Shown here: in pieces, positions 49,043-62,460 of the stretch
How the letters are laid out: the number at the start of each line of letters is the position of its first letter
Numbering within the stretch: the stretch's first letter is position 1
Assembly (NCBI RefSeq): GCF_027744825.2
Contig: NC_071335.1
Location: 16,806,501-16,870,500, forward strand
Source of the DNA: Synchiropus splendidus
Lineage: Eukaryota; Chordata; Actinopteri; Syngnathiformes; Callionymidae
Reading direction: 5' to 3'
Length of the DNA: 64,000 bases
Made by a program: the position numbers and the translations under genes
The notes under the pieces: model-generated
What the model was told of the DNA's origin: nothing
The model's database searches: none
What the model saw: the letters and a program-made list of their open reading frames with translations, nothing else

Positions 49043-52000
49043 AGCTTCATTGTCAATTCTGTAATATGTGGTTGATAGATAGGGTTGAAATTGCGATACA
49101 GCGGAAAACAATAGACAGTATGGATGCAAAAAAAAAAAAAAATGTAAAAAGACTTTAGTGCCAAGTGTAGGATTTATTCCCGCAGTGATCCGTTATATTT
49201 CAGCAGGCTTTTGTTAAACTAACTTTGACTCACTTCGAATTTCAGCAGATTTTACTCACCGGTTGGGTTTATTATAATGTCATTACTATTAACTAAAACG
49301 GAGGCGGTAGATTCACTCTTGCGTCTGTGAGTGAGATGGCGTGTTTTAAAGCTGTTTGCTTTTGTTAGCGAGCTGGTTTTATTTTGTCTTGAGCTGTGAG
49401 ACAACTTTGCGTGACTTTTAGCTGAACACGACTGAGGCACTCGGGGATTTGTTTGCTGTCACGTCTGTCACGTCAAGGTTCGACTAAGTTGAAGACAAAC
49501 GCTGACTGCTCTTCACATTTCCCTCCGTCTAGTGATGTGTGATGATGTGAGTGAGTACTGTAAGTAATGCGTTGAGATTAGGGCAGTGCAATGATACACT
49601 TAGCTCATCCATGCTACAGAACATGCTGATAACATATGCCAAGTCTCATTTACCAGGTCATGTTCATTTGGAGTCTGGTGGTCTCCAACTTGTTTACCAA
49701 AGACACTCTTTTACCAAGTCGTATTTACTCTGTTCCTGACTTCCTACTTGTTAGTCTACAGTCTCCCATTGTGACTAACATAAACTGGGACTGGGACGTC
49801 TGACCGACTCTTCGCTGGCAGCGACTGCATCGTCTTCTTGACAGCGTTGACTCCGTCTGCTTCTAGACTCAGCATGTTTTCCCTTTACACATTGCAGTGT
49901 CTCCCACAGAACCAGTTCCACGCCCTGGACCCTATCACATCTCAACCCCCCCAGGCTGCACACAGTCTTAGCAAACAGCAGTCGAGTTGTAAAGAAATGT
50001 CAAAGGGGATGGTACATTTTTTTCTCTATTAAAAATGGGGGAGGGTCTGCATTCCCGACATGAAGGGACATGCAAAGATAGACCCCAAAAAACTGTGAAA
50101 TACAGCAGATGTCAAACTAATAATTGCTGGTGACAGCATAAACTCAGTGACGTGTAGTTAAACAACTCATGAATTCATGAAAATTGATCTATTGAATTCT
50201 CTGAAAGATGTTTATCAAGGCTAGCAGTCTCATTCAAACATCTGGATCTGACACTGTTAACTGTTGCAGTGCGCTATGGAACTTGTAATATGGCTGGTGG
50301 AAGTGTGTTTAACCTGCAAGTCATCATTAAAAAGGATAAACAGATTAGCTGCTATACATCCTACCTGCTCTCTGTTTGCAAACAGTTTGGTCTGTAAATT
50401 TGAACTTGTGTGTGAGTGTTAATGACTGGGAGTGAAAGCAAACATGACTTTTCGCTGAATCACATGACTCAATGAAGACTGGAGTTGGTGTCAGAACACT
50501 CTTGGACCAAAGTGTTGATGAAGGCAAACATACTATGAAGCCAAAGTTCGACTTCGACTGTTGAACTTCCAAGGCACTGCTTTGGCGCTGAGAATGATCA
50601 TTGCACTTGCGACCCAGCAGGGGCACTGTAGCCCTCCCCTATAACACACACTTCCTGTAGTCCCCAGTTCCACTTCTCCACCCGCGACACATGGCTGAGT
50701 CTCTGTTTAGTGATGTGTCTCTGTGTGGCGCGGGCTTCCTTCCCATAGCCAGCTTGGAACCAGTGTCTGTTTTGCCTGGACCAGCTTTCAGTTCTGCAGA
50801 ACTCTTCCTGCTCCAGACAAAACTTGGAGGGGTGTTGAGGGGGCATGTAAAACACAGCTTTAACCTGGTGATGGGTGCTGCTCTCACTCCAGCATGGCGA
50901 GCACAGTGTGCAGTTCTCTTGTGGGAGGCTGTGTCCTAGGAGGTAACGTGGTCACCAGCCACACTGGAGACCCTGATTTGAGTCCTTCATGGGACTGTTT
51001 TCTTTTTTTTGCAATATTTGAACAATGTCTCAGTGTCTTAATGCGGTTTCTCTTCGCTGAAGCGTGGAGACTTTGTCCACCGCAAAATTTATTGGCTCCT
51101 TAATGGGACCCGCAGTTGGTTCCTGGGTCAGATGGTCCACCTTATAAAGGTGGTCCTCTTGCTGGCTTCGGGCTCCACCCTGCAAGTCTTGATCAGCTTC
51201 AACTGCCTTTCCTTTTTTATTGAGGAGTAAGGTATCCACCTCCGACTCCCCCTGTAGGAGCTGCACTGCCTGTGTTAGCACCGTGTTAGATGGTTAATGT
51301 CTAAGCCTGCAGTGCGCTTCGTGCATGGTGACCCTCACCAGATGTTATTTCCTTGACATGACGTCAGGAGCGCTGACTCTCACTGTGTTAGCCGGGTTGG
51401 ATCTGAATGAAAATGCCTCCGGAAATATCTCACCACTTTATATCCACGCAGGAAAACTGAACAATAAGACTTCCATGTTACAGACACGTTGAAATGTTTC
51501 TAGAATAAAGCATACGATTCAAAATGAACACAACGACAGCCATTGGGAGGAATAATGCCAAACCAATGACATAGACAAGGAGCTGCGTGTAAACGTTTTT
51601 AACACTAGATGGCGACAAAGCTAAGATTTACCGCTGCTGACCAGTAGCTTTTTTTCCCACACAGGCGCTCTTACGCATTACGCAGGCCCAGTACTATACA
51701 GGAGATAAAGGAAGTGAAGCCTGACCGTCCACAGGCTCTGTGTGAAGAGAATCTGCTGACATTCTGAAAACCATGAATCAAAACACCAAAACAGCTCATG
51801 TGTTTCAACCAGCATGTCATTGGATTAAACCATATTCTGACACATAGGTCCCCACTCTGCACCCGACCTTAAGCCAGTCGGCAGTGGTCAGTAGCTGTCG
51901 TCGGTTCAGGATGGAAAATCACAGAGGAAAGTTGCTGATTCTTGTCAGCCTCCTTGAACGTCGGTCTTCACCCCAGGCAGCAGCTCTTACACCTGTCTTG

Positions 52001-53259
52001 ACAGACTGAATGAGTTTAATTTGAAGCAATTTGGAATTTCCTCTCAGTTGCAGTCTCTGTAGAGCGAGAAGCAGCAGACAATCCTAATCTATCAGCAGAG
52101 TTTGAACGGAACAATAAGGTGTGGAGGACTGCGGGAGTGAGCGCTCTGCCCTGCGGGGAGGCTGGCTAGGTTGCTCAAGATACTCGCCAAACCTGTCAGT
52201 GTTTGTGTGTCTCCACATCAAACAGAGAGTGGAGTAGAGTGATGAGTTAATCCTGAGATCACCGTCTGTCAACGCTCTCCTTCTCCCGCTGAACCCAGCC
52301 AGGTTCATTTATGGAGCTTAATTAAACCCTAATCATGAGGAATTATCGTATGCAAGTACACAACATTCTCAGGGAGAGGTTCAGTCCCTGCTTTTTCTGC
52401 AACTATAAAGTAAAAGACTGATCCAACACCCACGCCAAAGCTGACACGGAAACCAGTTTGGGTGAGTCTGAGGGTGAATTTAGGGTCGCACTGAAAGACA
52501 GGAGCACCAGGAGGACGCGCTGGAAAGGTGATGTCTCTCGGCTGTGAACGCTGAATGAGAACCTTGCATTATATTGCATATTGTGCAGGGCAAAAAAAAT
52601 CATATTGTGTGAACGACTCATGAGAGGTGAGCGCACGCAGTTTGTGGATCAGTGCTTCACGTTGTGAGGGTCACATATGGACTTGTGTTCGCAGGTCTCC
52701 TCATGCACCATTACAGTTGGTTGCGTGCTCCAAAATTTTAGATGAGAATACATGTCAATAAAAACACAATTATACAGATAATTTTATATTTTTATTTCAT
52801 TAACTTTAATGAATTAATGAGCGCTTACTTAAGAGCTTCTTGTGTTATACAATTTTAAAGCCGATTTAAAAGGCAAAAAAAACCCATGATGTTATACTCA
52901 CTACATCTGACCAGACAGGGGAAAAAAGTGCCACAAAGTGCCGGGGTCTGGTTCCACATCTTTTCTTGGAGGTTTTTGGACGTCACTCTGAGCTTTCCAG
53001 CTGCAGCTTCTTCATCTTCATTGTGACCAATAATCTAACAGCCGTCTATTTCAAATGTATTTCAGACATTTTAAATACATGCTTGTCTGTATTATACACA
53101 TTATTTTACCATGGAAACATACTCATCACTTCATGTGAAGGTGATGAGAAAGTTCCCTGTCTCAGGATCAGTGTTAGTCAGGAGCCGAGCAGGGCAGGGT
53201 GCAGCGCCGATTCCTTTGTTTGCTCACGTCTTTGCTTCAACTTGTCAGTGAGGCTTTAA

Positions 53260-53460
53260 GATCGTGTCACTGGTGCCACTGCAAACGACATTCCCGCTCC
53301 GGTGCAGTTTCGATGCTGCCACTTCTGTCATGAAGAACCGGCTCTGCTGTCGCAGAAGTTCTGCCAGGAATGTGGTTGCTCGGTGACGCCGAACAACAGG
53401 CCAAAAACAAAAGATGTAATCTTAAATGACTTGTTTCTCTGCTTTGTTGCACTGGTTTGA
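53260..53460 (+). pseudogene. Zinc-ribbon-like open segment, gene unknown
   Basis: A stop-to-stop frame of 66 codons without ATG. It encodes PAPVQFRCCHFCHEEPALLS followed by QKFCQECGCSVTPNN, that is C-X2-C, 11 residues, C-X2-C, the spacing of a zinc ribbon. A possible acceptor (GGTGCAG) precedes TTTCGATGC, and a possible donor (TCG-GTGACG) follows the second cysteine pair. It may be one exon of an unrecognised gene or a relic. Similar ribbons occur in DZANK1 and near the N terminus of RNF213, but I cannot assign it. Confidence 0.35.
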
Positions 53461-55944
53461 GAAAGTCAGCTAATTTGTGATGACATCTTGATCCAGTGGA
53501 GAGGAAGTGCTATCTTAAACATCTTTTTCTCTTCAAAAGTCATAACAAATTAAAACTGCAACATTTAGCCATGTCTAACTTCACGGCAACAACAACGTTG
53601 GTTTGTATCCAACTGGAGTTTGCACTGGAGTGGGTTCTGTGCGGAGTTTTCGTGTTTTCCCTGATCTTATTTCTGGGCTCCCAGAGGTCAGTTGGTGTTG
53701 CGCAATTACATTGAGGAGTGTGTGGGTGACTGTGTGAGAACATCAGAGCCCTGCACTGCACAATAGCAAGGCCAAAATTCAAGACATAAACTAGGGCTGA
53801 CTTGGTTCAGTGCACCAGTTCCAGGTGCTCGACATTAAAGTCGCCTCTTATATCCATCAAAAAAATGTGTGTGAAATGATCTTCCGTAGAGTTCAGACTA
53901 CAACAAAGATCTCCTGATCAAAAGAGGCATCATGAAGCGAATCAAAACTGGTACGGTAAGTAGAATCCAAAAATAAAAACAAGAAAATAAAAACTTCCCT
54001 GTTTTAAAATAAGATATTTCCTTGACTGGATTACATCTGTATAATCTCATCTTGAAATCACCCAGAGGAACTTACAAAGACAAAATGAATATGAATAACG
54101 ATGAACTGTGTGGCGACATTTTATATCTACTTAGACTGAAACTAATCTTTAACTGGGCATCTTTAAACTTGCTAGTCTTTGCAGCGAGTCACGGACTGTT
54201 GACAGGTGTCTCTTGCCTGAATGCATGAATCATGCTGTGAATCAATCTCACTTTCTCATGAAACCAAGATGTTCTTATCTTATCTTCACATGCACCGATG
54301 AGGAGATGGAGTTCCTCTGGTTTCAGCTGAAAGATGTGGCTGGGAAACAGAAATTGTTCCGATGTTGATGTGGCCCACATGAAGTCAGAGAAAAAAACAG
54401 CAAAAGAAATGCATCATTATTGAATACTGTTTGAGTTCTAAACATGAGGTCCAACTCCGTGTCCCCGCAGTTGAGGCAGTCTGTGGAGGCGGCACTCCAG
54501 AGAATTGCCCGGGATGAAAAAAGCGCATTTGAGCGCTTTAATGTCAACAAAACCTTCATATTTTCATCGGTCCAATGTGACTATTGGCATGATGTGCCTT
54601 CTGACTTTGTTTTCAACACCAGTCTTGATGCTGGAGTCCGTTTTTAAAAACTTGTCAGAAGTGCATTTTACAGCGTAGAAGGCATCTTATAGCTTACAAC
54701 TGTGACCAAAGAACATCCTGTTTGGAAAAGTGTTTCACGTGAAGAACCTCCTGTTTGGAAAGTTTTGAAAAGAAATGCAAAGACATATTCATTTTTTTAT
54801 TTTCAAACAAAAAGTAGCAAAGGTTTGATTATATTTTGTTTGATACTTTTCCAGATGTTTGATGATGCTTTGTGTATTGTGCCTCAGCCACCTCCATTTC
54901 TGAACCTGCTGCAGAGAGAACAATATAGAATAGAATGGTAGCTCATTATGACTTAGTATATATAAGGAGTATATAGTAGGCTTTTACTGCTACTAAATCT
55001 GCTGCCGGTGAGTGTGAAATTAGAACAAGAAGACTGACTAGGGCGTGACTGGGCGCTGACCTTGCTGGATCAAGTGCCTGCTAGTTGTAGCCAGGTGCTG
55101 CAGAAACCGGTCCCGACGGGACCAAAAATGAATCAGATCAGTGCGCTCTCATGCCTGAGATTTCTCTCCGCCTGAGTGGAAAGATACTCGGCGTGATAAA
55201 GCTGACATGAAAGGAACACACCCTGGTTTTTCAAAGCTCTTTTTCTCAGGTCTGAGCAGCGGCAGCAGCATTTCCAACATACCTTTCTGTTCCCTACGTG
55301 AGGGTCTAAGAGGTTTATAAAGAATTTCGAACTGACTCTTAAATGCATTTTTCGGAAGTCGTTACTAACTCGATGGAAACATGACTGCAGTGTGTTAGGC
55401 TGTAAATAAGCCAAAAGCTGCTCTTGACATGGTTTTAACAAAACTATGTGCGAACTCTAAACTCTTTAGCTTCATCCTTGGCTTGCAGCACAAAGTGCCT
55501 GCAGCACAGTGGCACCTCTAATAAAATAAGCCATAAATCAGTCACCACGACTTTCTGCACCTCACACCCTGGATGCGGCGCCACACCTCAAACTCTGGCG
55601 CATTCCTGCTGCATTATTCACTGGGAGGAAATCGAATGTGTCCTACGTAGTTGGGACAATGCAGGCAGTAAATGTGTGCCCACATCAAACAATCACCTGC
55701 TTCATAATCTTACTGAGCACCAACATAAACTGAACAGTCAGATGAGTGACAGATTCTTTGAGAAAAAGCTACGCCCTGCTGGGAACTTCCAAATGCAATA
55801 AACAACAACTTGAAGCTTTTAAAGCTAAAACCTTCACAGTGGTGCATTTGTGTCGACGGCAGTCCGGAGCGCATGAAATCCTAACATCTTCTTTCCTCAC
55901 TGTAACATTTGTCCCTGGAATAAAGTGTCCACAAACACAAGGCC

Positions 55945-56235
55945 ATGGAAGAAGTTGAAGAGCTTTATCGTGCACGCCACAGACGGACAGCTCAACGCTC
56001 CGACGGTGAGCCTCTTGTCAAGCCATCCAAGGTTTGTGTCGAAGGGAGAACTGACAACAAATGCGGTTCTAAGATGTGCATGCTTCCTTCACGCCATGTT
56101 TGCATTTACACCCAATCTGTGCAAATCTTGACTCCCGTCATTCATAAATATTCCGCAAATCAATTGAAACTGGTGTTTTTTCCCCTTCTTCATATGAAAT
56201 GTCATCCTTTTTCATTTAAAGAAATGAAACAATAA
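55945..56235 (+). CDS. Unrecognised small open frame with strong start context
   Basis: The ATG lies in GGCCATGGA, a strong initiation context, and opens 96 codons. The first 20 residues (MEEVEELYRARHRRTAQRSD) are charged and helical and are followed at once by GACG-GTGAGC, a good splice donor; beyond it the frame looks unstructured. It could be a first coding exon, but no partner exon was found. Chance is a fair alternative. Confidence 0.2.
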   Translation: MEEVEELYRARHRRTAQRSDGEPLVKPSKVCVEGRTDNKCGSKMCMLPSRHVCIYTQSVQILTPVIHKYSANQLKLVFFPLLHMKCHPFSFKEMKQ

Positions 56236-57351
56236 CGTCAACTGCTTTTTGACTTTCCACCAGATGGAATAAATACATTTAAAAAATATGCAATTTAAAT
56301 CCAGGCTCCAGGCATCCACCAAGAAAGTGTCCTGGTCTTCTCAATGGATGGTGCTAATCTCACAATTTCCAACTCTTTCTCCTCAGGAATATTGACCTTT
56401 GACATTGGCCGTACATCTCACAAACTCCACAGAATGGGGAAACCTGTGTAGAGATTTTTAGAAGTGGGAGGGGTCTTTAAGTTTTGAATTTCATTTTGTA
56501 TTTCTCTAGGTATTCTATACATAAAATGCACTTAAAGGATCTTTGGGGAAAAAAAACAGAATTTTTTCATTGATGGACACAGGCCAAACAAGTCAAGGTC
56601 TGCTTTATGTTAAACATAATCGAATGAATGGAAACCAGTCATGATGGCAGCAGCATAGTTTCATATAGTCATCCACCTTTGCCCCCTCAGTGTGGCTCTC
56701 CCTGTTCGACCCGACACACCCCACAGATGCAGGGGAGTCAGATCTCATCATCACACCCTCCTTGATGTTCAAATCTCAGCAAACGTCGCAAAATTATAAT
56801 GACAAACCCTCTGGGGAACATATCCTCAACCAGTCAGCAATGGCGGTGAGTTCTTAGCTCGGCAGCCCAGAACCAGAGGCAGCCCTGGTGTTGGTTTAGT
56901 GCAGGCAGAAAGTTCGCCTGGGATCAGTGGGTGTGACCACAGATTAAGATTAATGAGCCACTCAATCTGACCTGGACTTTTATAGTAAGTGCTGGAGTAC
57001 TGCAGTAATCTTCTGCAACAAAGAGGCCATTCTTGTCAGAACATATTTGCAGAACAGGGAGTGTCACGGTTTCAGGATGACCCGTGGGCATGAAGACAGG
57101 TTTTGGAAGATATGCCAGAACGAGTGAAAACATGCTGCGCTCAGCGAAAAGTGGGAAAGAACGACATATGCACGCATACAGAGTGTGGGGTGCGATGTGA
57201 GAGGTCTAGGTCGGCGGAACCGCCTCTGGCAGAGACACTGCAATATGTCAAGGAGAAACAGTCCTGGCTGCTGCTGTCAAGACGACTTGTGGACACGGAG
57301 CAGCAAAGATTCAGTCAGATGTCTCTGAATATATGTTAGTCTCAGGCACAC

Positions 57352-58140
57352 TGGAGACACAGAAGGAAGTCAGAAACAGACTTGGTGAATCAGCAAGTCA
57401 GAAGCAAACTTGGTAAAGCAGGGAGTAAAAAACAGACCTGAAGGAGAAGAAGTAAAACAAAGACTTGATATAGTAACAAGTCAGAAGCAGACTTGAAAAA
57501 GCAGGAAGTCAAAAACATCTGAAGGAGAAGAAGTAAAAAAAGACTTGATATAGTAACAAGTCAGAAGCAGACTTGATACAGCAGGAAGTCAAAAACATCT
57601 GAAGGAGAAGTAAAAAAAGACTTGATATAGTAACATGTCAGAAGCAGACTTGATAAAACAGTAAGTCAAAGATAGACCTGGAGGAGAAGAAGTATAAAAA
57701 GACTCGATATAGTAACAAGTCAGAAGCAGACTTGATACAGCAGGAAGTCAAAAATATACCTGAAAGATAAGAAGTAAAAAAAGACTATAGTAACAAGAAG
57801 CAGAAGCAGGCTTAATGAATTAGCAGGTCAAAAACAGACTTGATAAAGTTAGAAGTTAAAAAAGACTTGATATATTAGCAAGTCAGAAGCAGACTTGAGA
57901 AGACGAAAGTCACAAACAGACTTGATGAAGGAACATGTCAGAAGAAGACTTGATAAAGTAAGAAGACAAAGAGTGGTAGCAGGTCAAAATAGACTTCACA
58001 AAGCTGGAAGATAAAGCCCTGATAAAGTAACAAGTCAGAAGCAGACTTGAAGTAGTACTTTAAAAAAAAAAATGACTGGAACAAGTAGCAAGCCAGAAGG
58101 AGACTTGATCATGTAGTAAGTTGAAAAAGACTGACTTGAA
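57352..58140. repeat. Minisatellite with 80-bp higher-order unit
   Basis: About 790 bp of purine-rich repeats. The clearest units, about 57,490-57,720, are near 80 bp and contain AGGAAGTCAAAAACATCTGA, GGAGAAGAAGTAAAAAAAGA and CTTGATATAGTAACAAGTCA. Each is built from shorter related modules around GACTTGATA and AAGTCAGAAGCAG. Order decays toward both ends. Confidence 0.9.
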
Positions 58141-59057
58141 GTGATATCTTAAGTAACACAGCTCATGTTCGGATTCTACAACCATACACGTTGTTTTGTG
58201 CTCCGGGAAGAATGGAACACTGAATTAATAAATCGAACACGGATTTCAGATGCAGCTGCTATTATATTCATTTCATAATTCTGCCTCAACCACCTTCTCA
58301 TCATGTAGAGTAGCAGCGGTTCTGAAGATGTCCAAGCTTCTCACCCCCTCACTTGCGAGGTGAAATTAGAGTCCAGATGGTAACAAACAACGAAATAATA
58401 TTTTGCTTGGCTTTATCTTTGCAGAGCAGCTGCAGCAATGACTTTAAATGTAAAAGAAAGAAAGAGGAATTGTTTTACTGGCTCAGTTTATCACCTGCAG
58501 TCACATCTGTCAAACTGGATTTATGAAACCTGACTAGCGCGGAATTAAGAGGAGCTCAGCGCCGGAGGTGAAACGGTGGAAGCATGACCTCATTTGTGAC
58601 AGCAGCCAATCCCTGTGGGATTTCTGATAACTCCTCTTCATGCGCTGCTGTTTTCCCACAAAAGATCAATTAGCTCGACTAACTAGCTTTAGCGCCTGCA
58701 CTAAAATAAATATGTAAATCTGTGACTTTTTTTTGTCCTCTGTCCTCATCTTCAAGGTTTAATTAAATACTGCCACATTTGGCTGGACTCATGGTTTGAG
58801 CAGGTTTGTCCATATTTAAAAATCTTAAATGTATTAAGTATAAGCAAGGAGAACTTCCACATGGCTTCATAGATCTACACCTACAAGCTAACTGTAGTAC
58901 AATCAGGAAGATAGTGCCACTCAAAAATCCATATTCATGAGAATGACAGCCGAACAGGTTGCAGTATTAAGCTATTATTGTCGCTACATTCCAGCATTTT
59001 AGCATGGTGGCGTCTACCTATAGCTCTTCTCCCACCCACTTGCTGGATTACATAAGG

Positions 59058-59300
59058 CAGGTGTGTCAAACTCATCCGCTCGAGAGGCCGAAACAGGCAT
59101 TGCTTCCCTCGCACCTGCATGCTCCTGTCTAAAAACTGACATTTATCTTCTCTGCTACCCAAAGCGCTAGTTTTTGCTCAACTCTAAATTAGTCGTGAAT
59201 TGCAATTCAAGGGAACAACATGTATTTAAAAGTCTTGTGAGCCACACAACGTGCTGGGCGGGACACATTTGGCCCCCAGGCCTTGAGTTTCACACATGTC
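59058..59300. mobile_element. Non-autonomous hAT element with 8-bp target duplication
   Basis: 243 bp, flanked by perfect direct repeats ACATAAGG at 59,050-59,057 and 59,301-59,308, the 8-bp duplication of hAT transposons. The ends are imperfect inverted repeats (CAGGTGTGTCAAACTCA against GACATGTGTGAAACTCA). The interior includes the GGGACACATTTGGCCCCCAG type sequence common in dispersed vertebrate hAT repeats. It has no coding capacity. Confidence 0.8.
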
Positions 59301-59308
59301 ACATAAGG

Positions 59309-61454
59309 TGTGTGTCGCGGGTTGGCACACACTGCCGCAACCCTTCCACGCCCTGCAGCGGCCTCAAAAACCTGTACACTCTTTTTAACTGACTGAACAT
59401 AAAAACCTGGCAAAAATAACATTGGACGGATTGTATCACGATTCATTTAAACTGGAAACTGTGCTTATGTTCGTGATCATTTGTGCCTGAATTCAAGCTA
59501 AGACGCTAACATCATACTTCTCTTTAAATAGAGCTGTGTGTGTATCTGCATTACTTCCGCCGAATAATCGGATCACGTCTTCCAGCATGTTAAGCCTTTT
59601 GATCAGAACATCAAACTGCCAACCTTGACTTCAAAAGTTTCTCTATTCTTGCTATGAACTCCGGTTTAGCGTCTGAGTCATTTAAGGTTCGTCACCGTCT
59701 TTGTGTTGTGAAGGTAAAGCTTTTTAGCCAACAGTTTTCAAACCTTCTGCCTGCCCCTCCCGCGTCTGTGAACATTTGGCTGCAGCTTGTTTGAAGCAGC
59801 TATTAAAAATGGTTCAAACCACTGCACCTTTCAAATAAAAAAGAAACTTCTGAAGCTTATTTGCTTAGGTTGTTGCACAACATTTGTTTAGCACGAAGTT
59901 AGCTTGTTATCCGTTAATGGTTTTCCATTAGATATTCAACTTTTGCTCTTTCTAAAGGCTGTAGATTGAAATCGGTTCCATGTGATACGAACTATAAATA
60001 TGAAAAATCTTGCACTATACTGTACACATGAACAAGCGGCTAAAGGACTCACTGTCGCTAAGCAGCGTCACTATACACTACATAAAGGTGTCTGCCATTT
60101 GCTTGTGTAAAGTAATAACTACATCAGGCTTCATATTGGCACATTGGTTGGTTTGAATGCAACAATACTTTCATACATTTTTCAAGACAAATTATTACAC
60201 TCGAGTCCCAACTGGACTAGTATACTTCAAGTCATGTTAAAATCCTTACTTCTGGATATTGACTTCATGATGCATCATAAAAAAACTAAAAAATGCAAAT
60301 ACTATTCTGTAATGTAATTTTTACTGCACAAAACGTAATATGTTGAAATGGTTGGTTATTTACTTTACTTAGATAATTAGCGGTGCCTCCTCGTGGCTCA
60401 CCTTGGGAACAATCCAAATAATGTGATCTTTTGCGAGAGCTGACCTTTAAATCGAAATGTATTTGTTTTAAAAAGTTAGGGTTGAAATTTTACACTTATT
60501 GTTATGTATTTTAAATTTACCAATTTACATTGCAAAAACAATGTTAATAAAGTTATTATTCATTGTAAGTTGATCTCTCTTTTATCTTTTCTGTCTTTTG
60601 TTAACAAGGATACAATGTTATGCAGACGTGTACTTATATTAATTTTCTGACAAATTAAACTATTTACAGAGGCGACAGAGAGTTGGGGGGCGTGAAACGT
60701 GTACTTGGTCCTGGGGGGAGAACCATTGTCTTACAGGATCAAAGCAGTACCATTGCTTCCGATCAAGGGCTGCAAATGGCTGCAGGGCTACACATCAGAT
60801 ATGCTGAGCAACATTCCAAAGTTTGTCAAAGACTTTGGAACGTTGTATTTCAAGAAACAAAATGAAAAACAAACAAGAAACTAGCTTTAAAATCTACAAC
60901 CAAACCAAATCAAAACAATTGTGATTTTACATTAACATAAACCTCTTGTAAGATCAGGTATGTTTTTGTCTGAAGGTAGCTGGATATTTTATGTGGACGA
61001 AATATAGTTTATGCTGGCTGACCTGGACGTTGAAGATAATCCAATATTATAGAGTTAAACAAGAGATGGAAAATAAACAGCGCTGAAAGTAACATTGACA
61101 ATCCTTTTAGAGTAACAGCAACTTCAAATGAAGAATGTGATGGCACTTTCGACATGATGCAAAACCTTTATATGAGAAAAATGCTACATATACTTGCACC
61201 GGTATATATAGCAGACTACAGTACGTCTGTTCTACTTCCTGGTCTAACGTCTCTATTGTGGGTTTTTTGTTTGCCAACGCACCAAAATCAGAATCAACCT
61301 CGTAATAGAGAATTCAGCGGAACGAAAGATACATTTATTCAATGATAGCAAAACATGTGCATCACTGAACAAGCTTTTCAGCTTCAAACTATGCGTTAAG
61401 TCAGCGGCCAATTATTTCCTAAGCTAATAGCTGACCAAGCTTAGCTCCACAGTA
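59309..61454. other. DNA specific to the right arm, no gene seen
   Basis: AT-rich, without coding exons or recognised repeats. It has no counterpart in the left arm, where only about 0.5 kb (47,700-48,190) separates the homologous blocks. Either an insertion on the right or a deletion on the left. Confidence 0.5.
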
Positions 61455-62375
61455 CAAGAAACAGTGAGACAGCAATGCAAATGGATGTTTCCACCACACT
61501 GGAGCCCAACTCATGTGATCCACTGAGTTCTCCAACTAGTTCAGTTCATCATGTCTGTTCACACCGTGGCAGAACGGAGGCCCCATTGCTATTGAATCGC
61601 GATGCGTTCAGGCTTACATAAATGATCTCTGAGTGTGTTCTTGCAACGTGCTCCCAGCCGCTGCCACACCCACTGAACCTCACACACACACACAGCAATA
61701 AAACGATCCTCGCTGAACTGCAAATGGTGGGCACTGATCGCACCTGCAGGTTACACAGCAGTGAATTTGAAGCTTGGGTGTGGAAGTGTCACTGTTCCCA
61801 CTTGTAAATTATATCTCTATGTTGAAGAAAACGTATGGCGTGCATTAGTTTGATGTCTGAAATGCAAAGCCACAGAAAAACAAATCAGTGTTACTTCCAT
61901 CTGAAGCTGGAAACATTCACATGCATATTGTGGGGGAGAGTTAGGGGCTGCAGAGCTTTTCCTGAACATCAACTCAAACTTATTTTCTGTATTAACCAAC
62001 GCGAAAAGGTGTGTTCTGCTGTGAAATATAACGCTATTATTTACATTTGCTGTTTGCCTGGTTACATAAAAGCTTGAGCTAGGTTTGAAAAGCAGCCTTG
62101 TTCAAGATTCATGACACTGAAGACAGATCACCTGTCAGAACCGGTTTGTAGCCTCCAGGATTGGACTGAAAAACTAGCCGGAGGTATAGGTGTGGCCATA
62201 TTACACACTCCAGAATCCAAAATTTCATCTGCCAACTTTGATAATTATAAATGTAATTATACTCTCACTACACAAATGAGAGTGCCCTGCATGAGTAGGT
62301 GGAGTAGAGAATCAATTCAGGTAGGTCTCCTCCCTTCAGCACGGCTGGTATTCCCTCCCATGCCAGGGCCATGAG

Positions 62376-62383
62376 GATAAAAG
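62376..62383 (+). promoter_or_regulatory. TATA-like box of keratin gene C
   Basis: GATAAAAG lies 78 bp upstream of the ATG at 62,461. Motif, spacing and surrounding bases mirror gene B. Confidence 0.7.
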
Positions 62384-62460
62384 AGGAGTGAAGAGTAAGT
62401 TCTGCATCTCGGTCCACCCTCTGCTCTCCAAGGCACAGAGACCAGTGAACAGACCTCACC

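Larger units (their letters stand above)
48931..57350. other. Spacer of the inverted duplication, no complete gene
   Basis: Many short open frames, none with a recognisable full gene. Notable parts: AAGGTC hexamers at 49,019; a stretch at 50.6-51.3 kb with open frames on both strands but no known domain; the zinc-ribbon-like open segment at 53,260-53,460; and an ATG frame at 55,945 in strong initiation context. No homology to either arm was seen. Confidence 0.5.

Noticed and set aside
50639..51281. Overlapping open frames on both strands, and a possible tRNA-derived SINE near 50,941
   Set aside because: The B-box-like sequence is a poor match, no A box or tail can be placed, and the open frames show no recognisable protein.
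54444..54941. Exon-like segments after CCCCGCAG (54,471) and TTTTCCAG (54,855)
   Set aside because: The acceptors look real, but no donor of fair quality follows either segment and the peptides match nothing I know. Not enough to call a gene.
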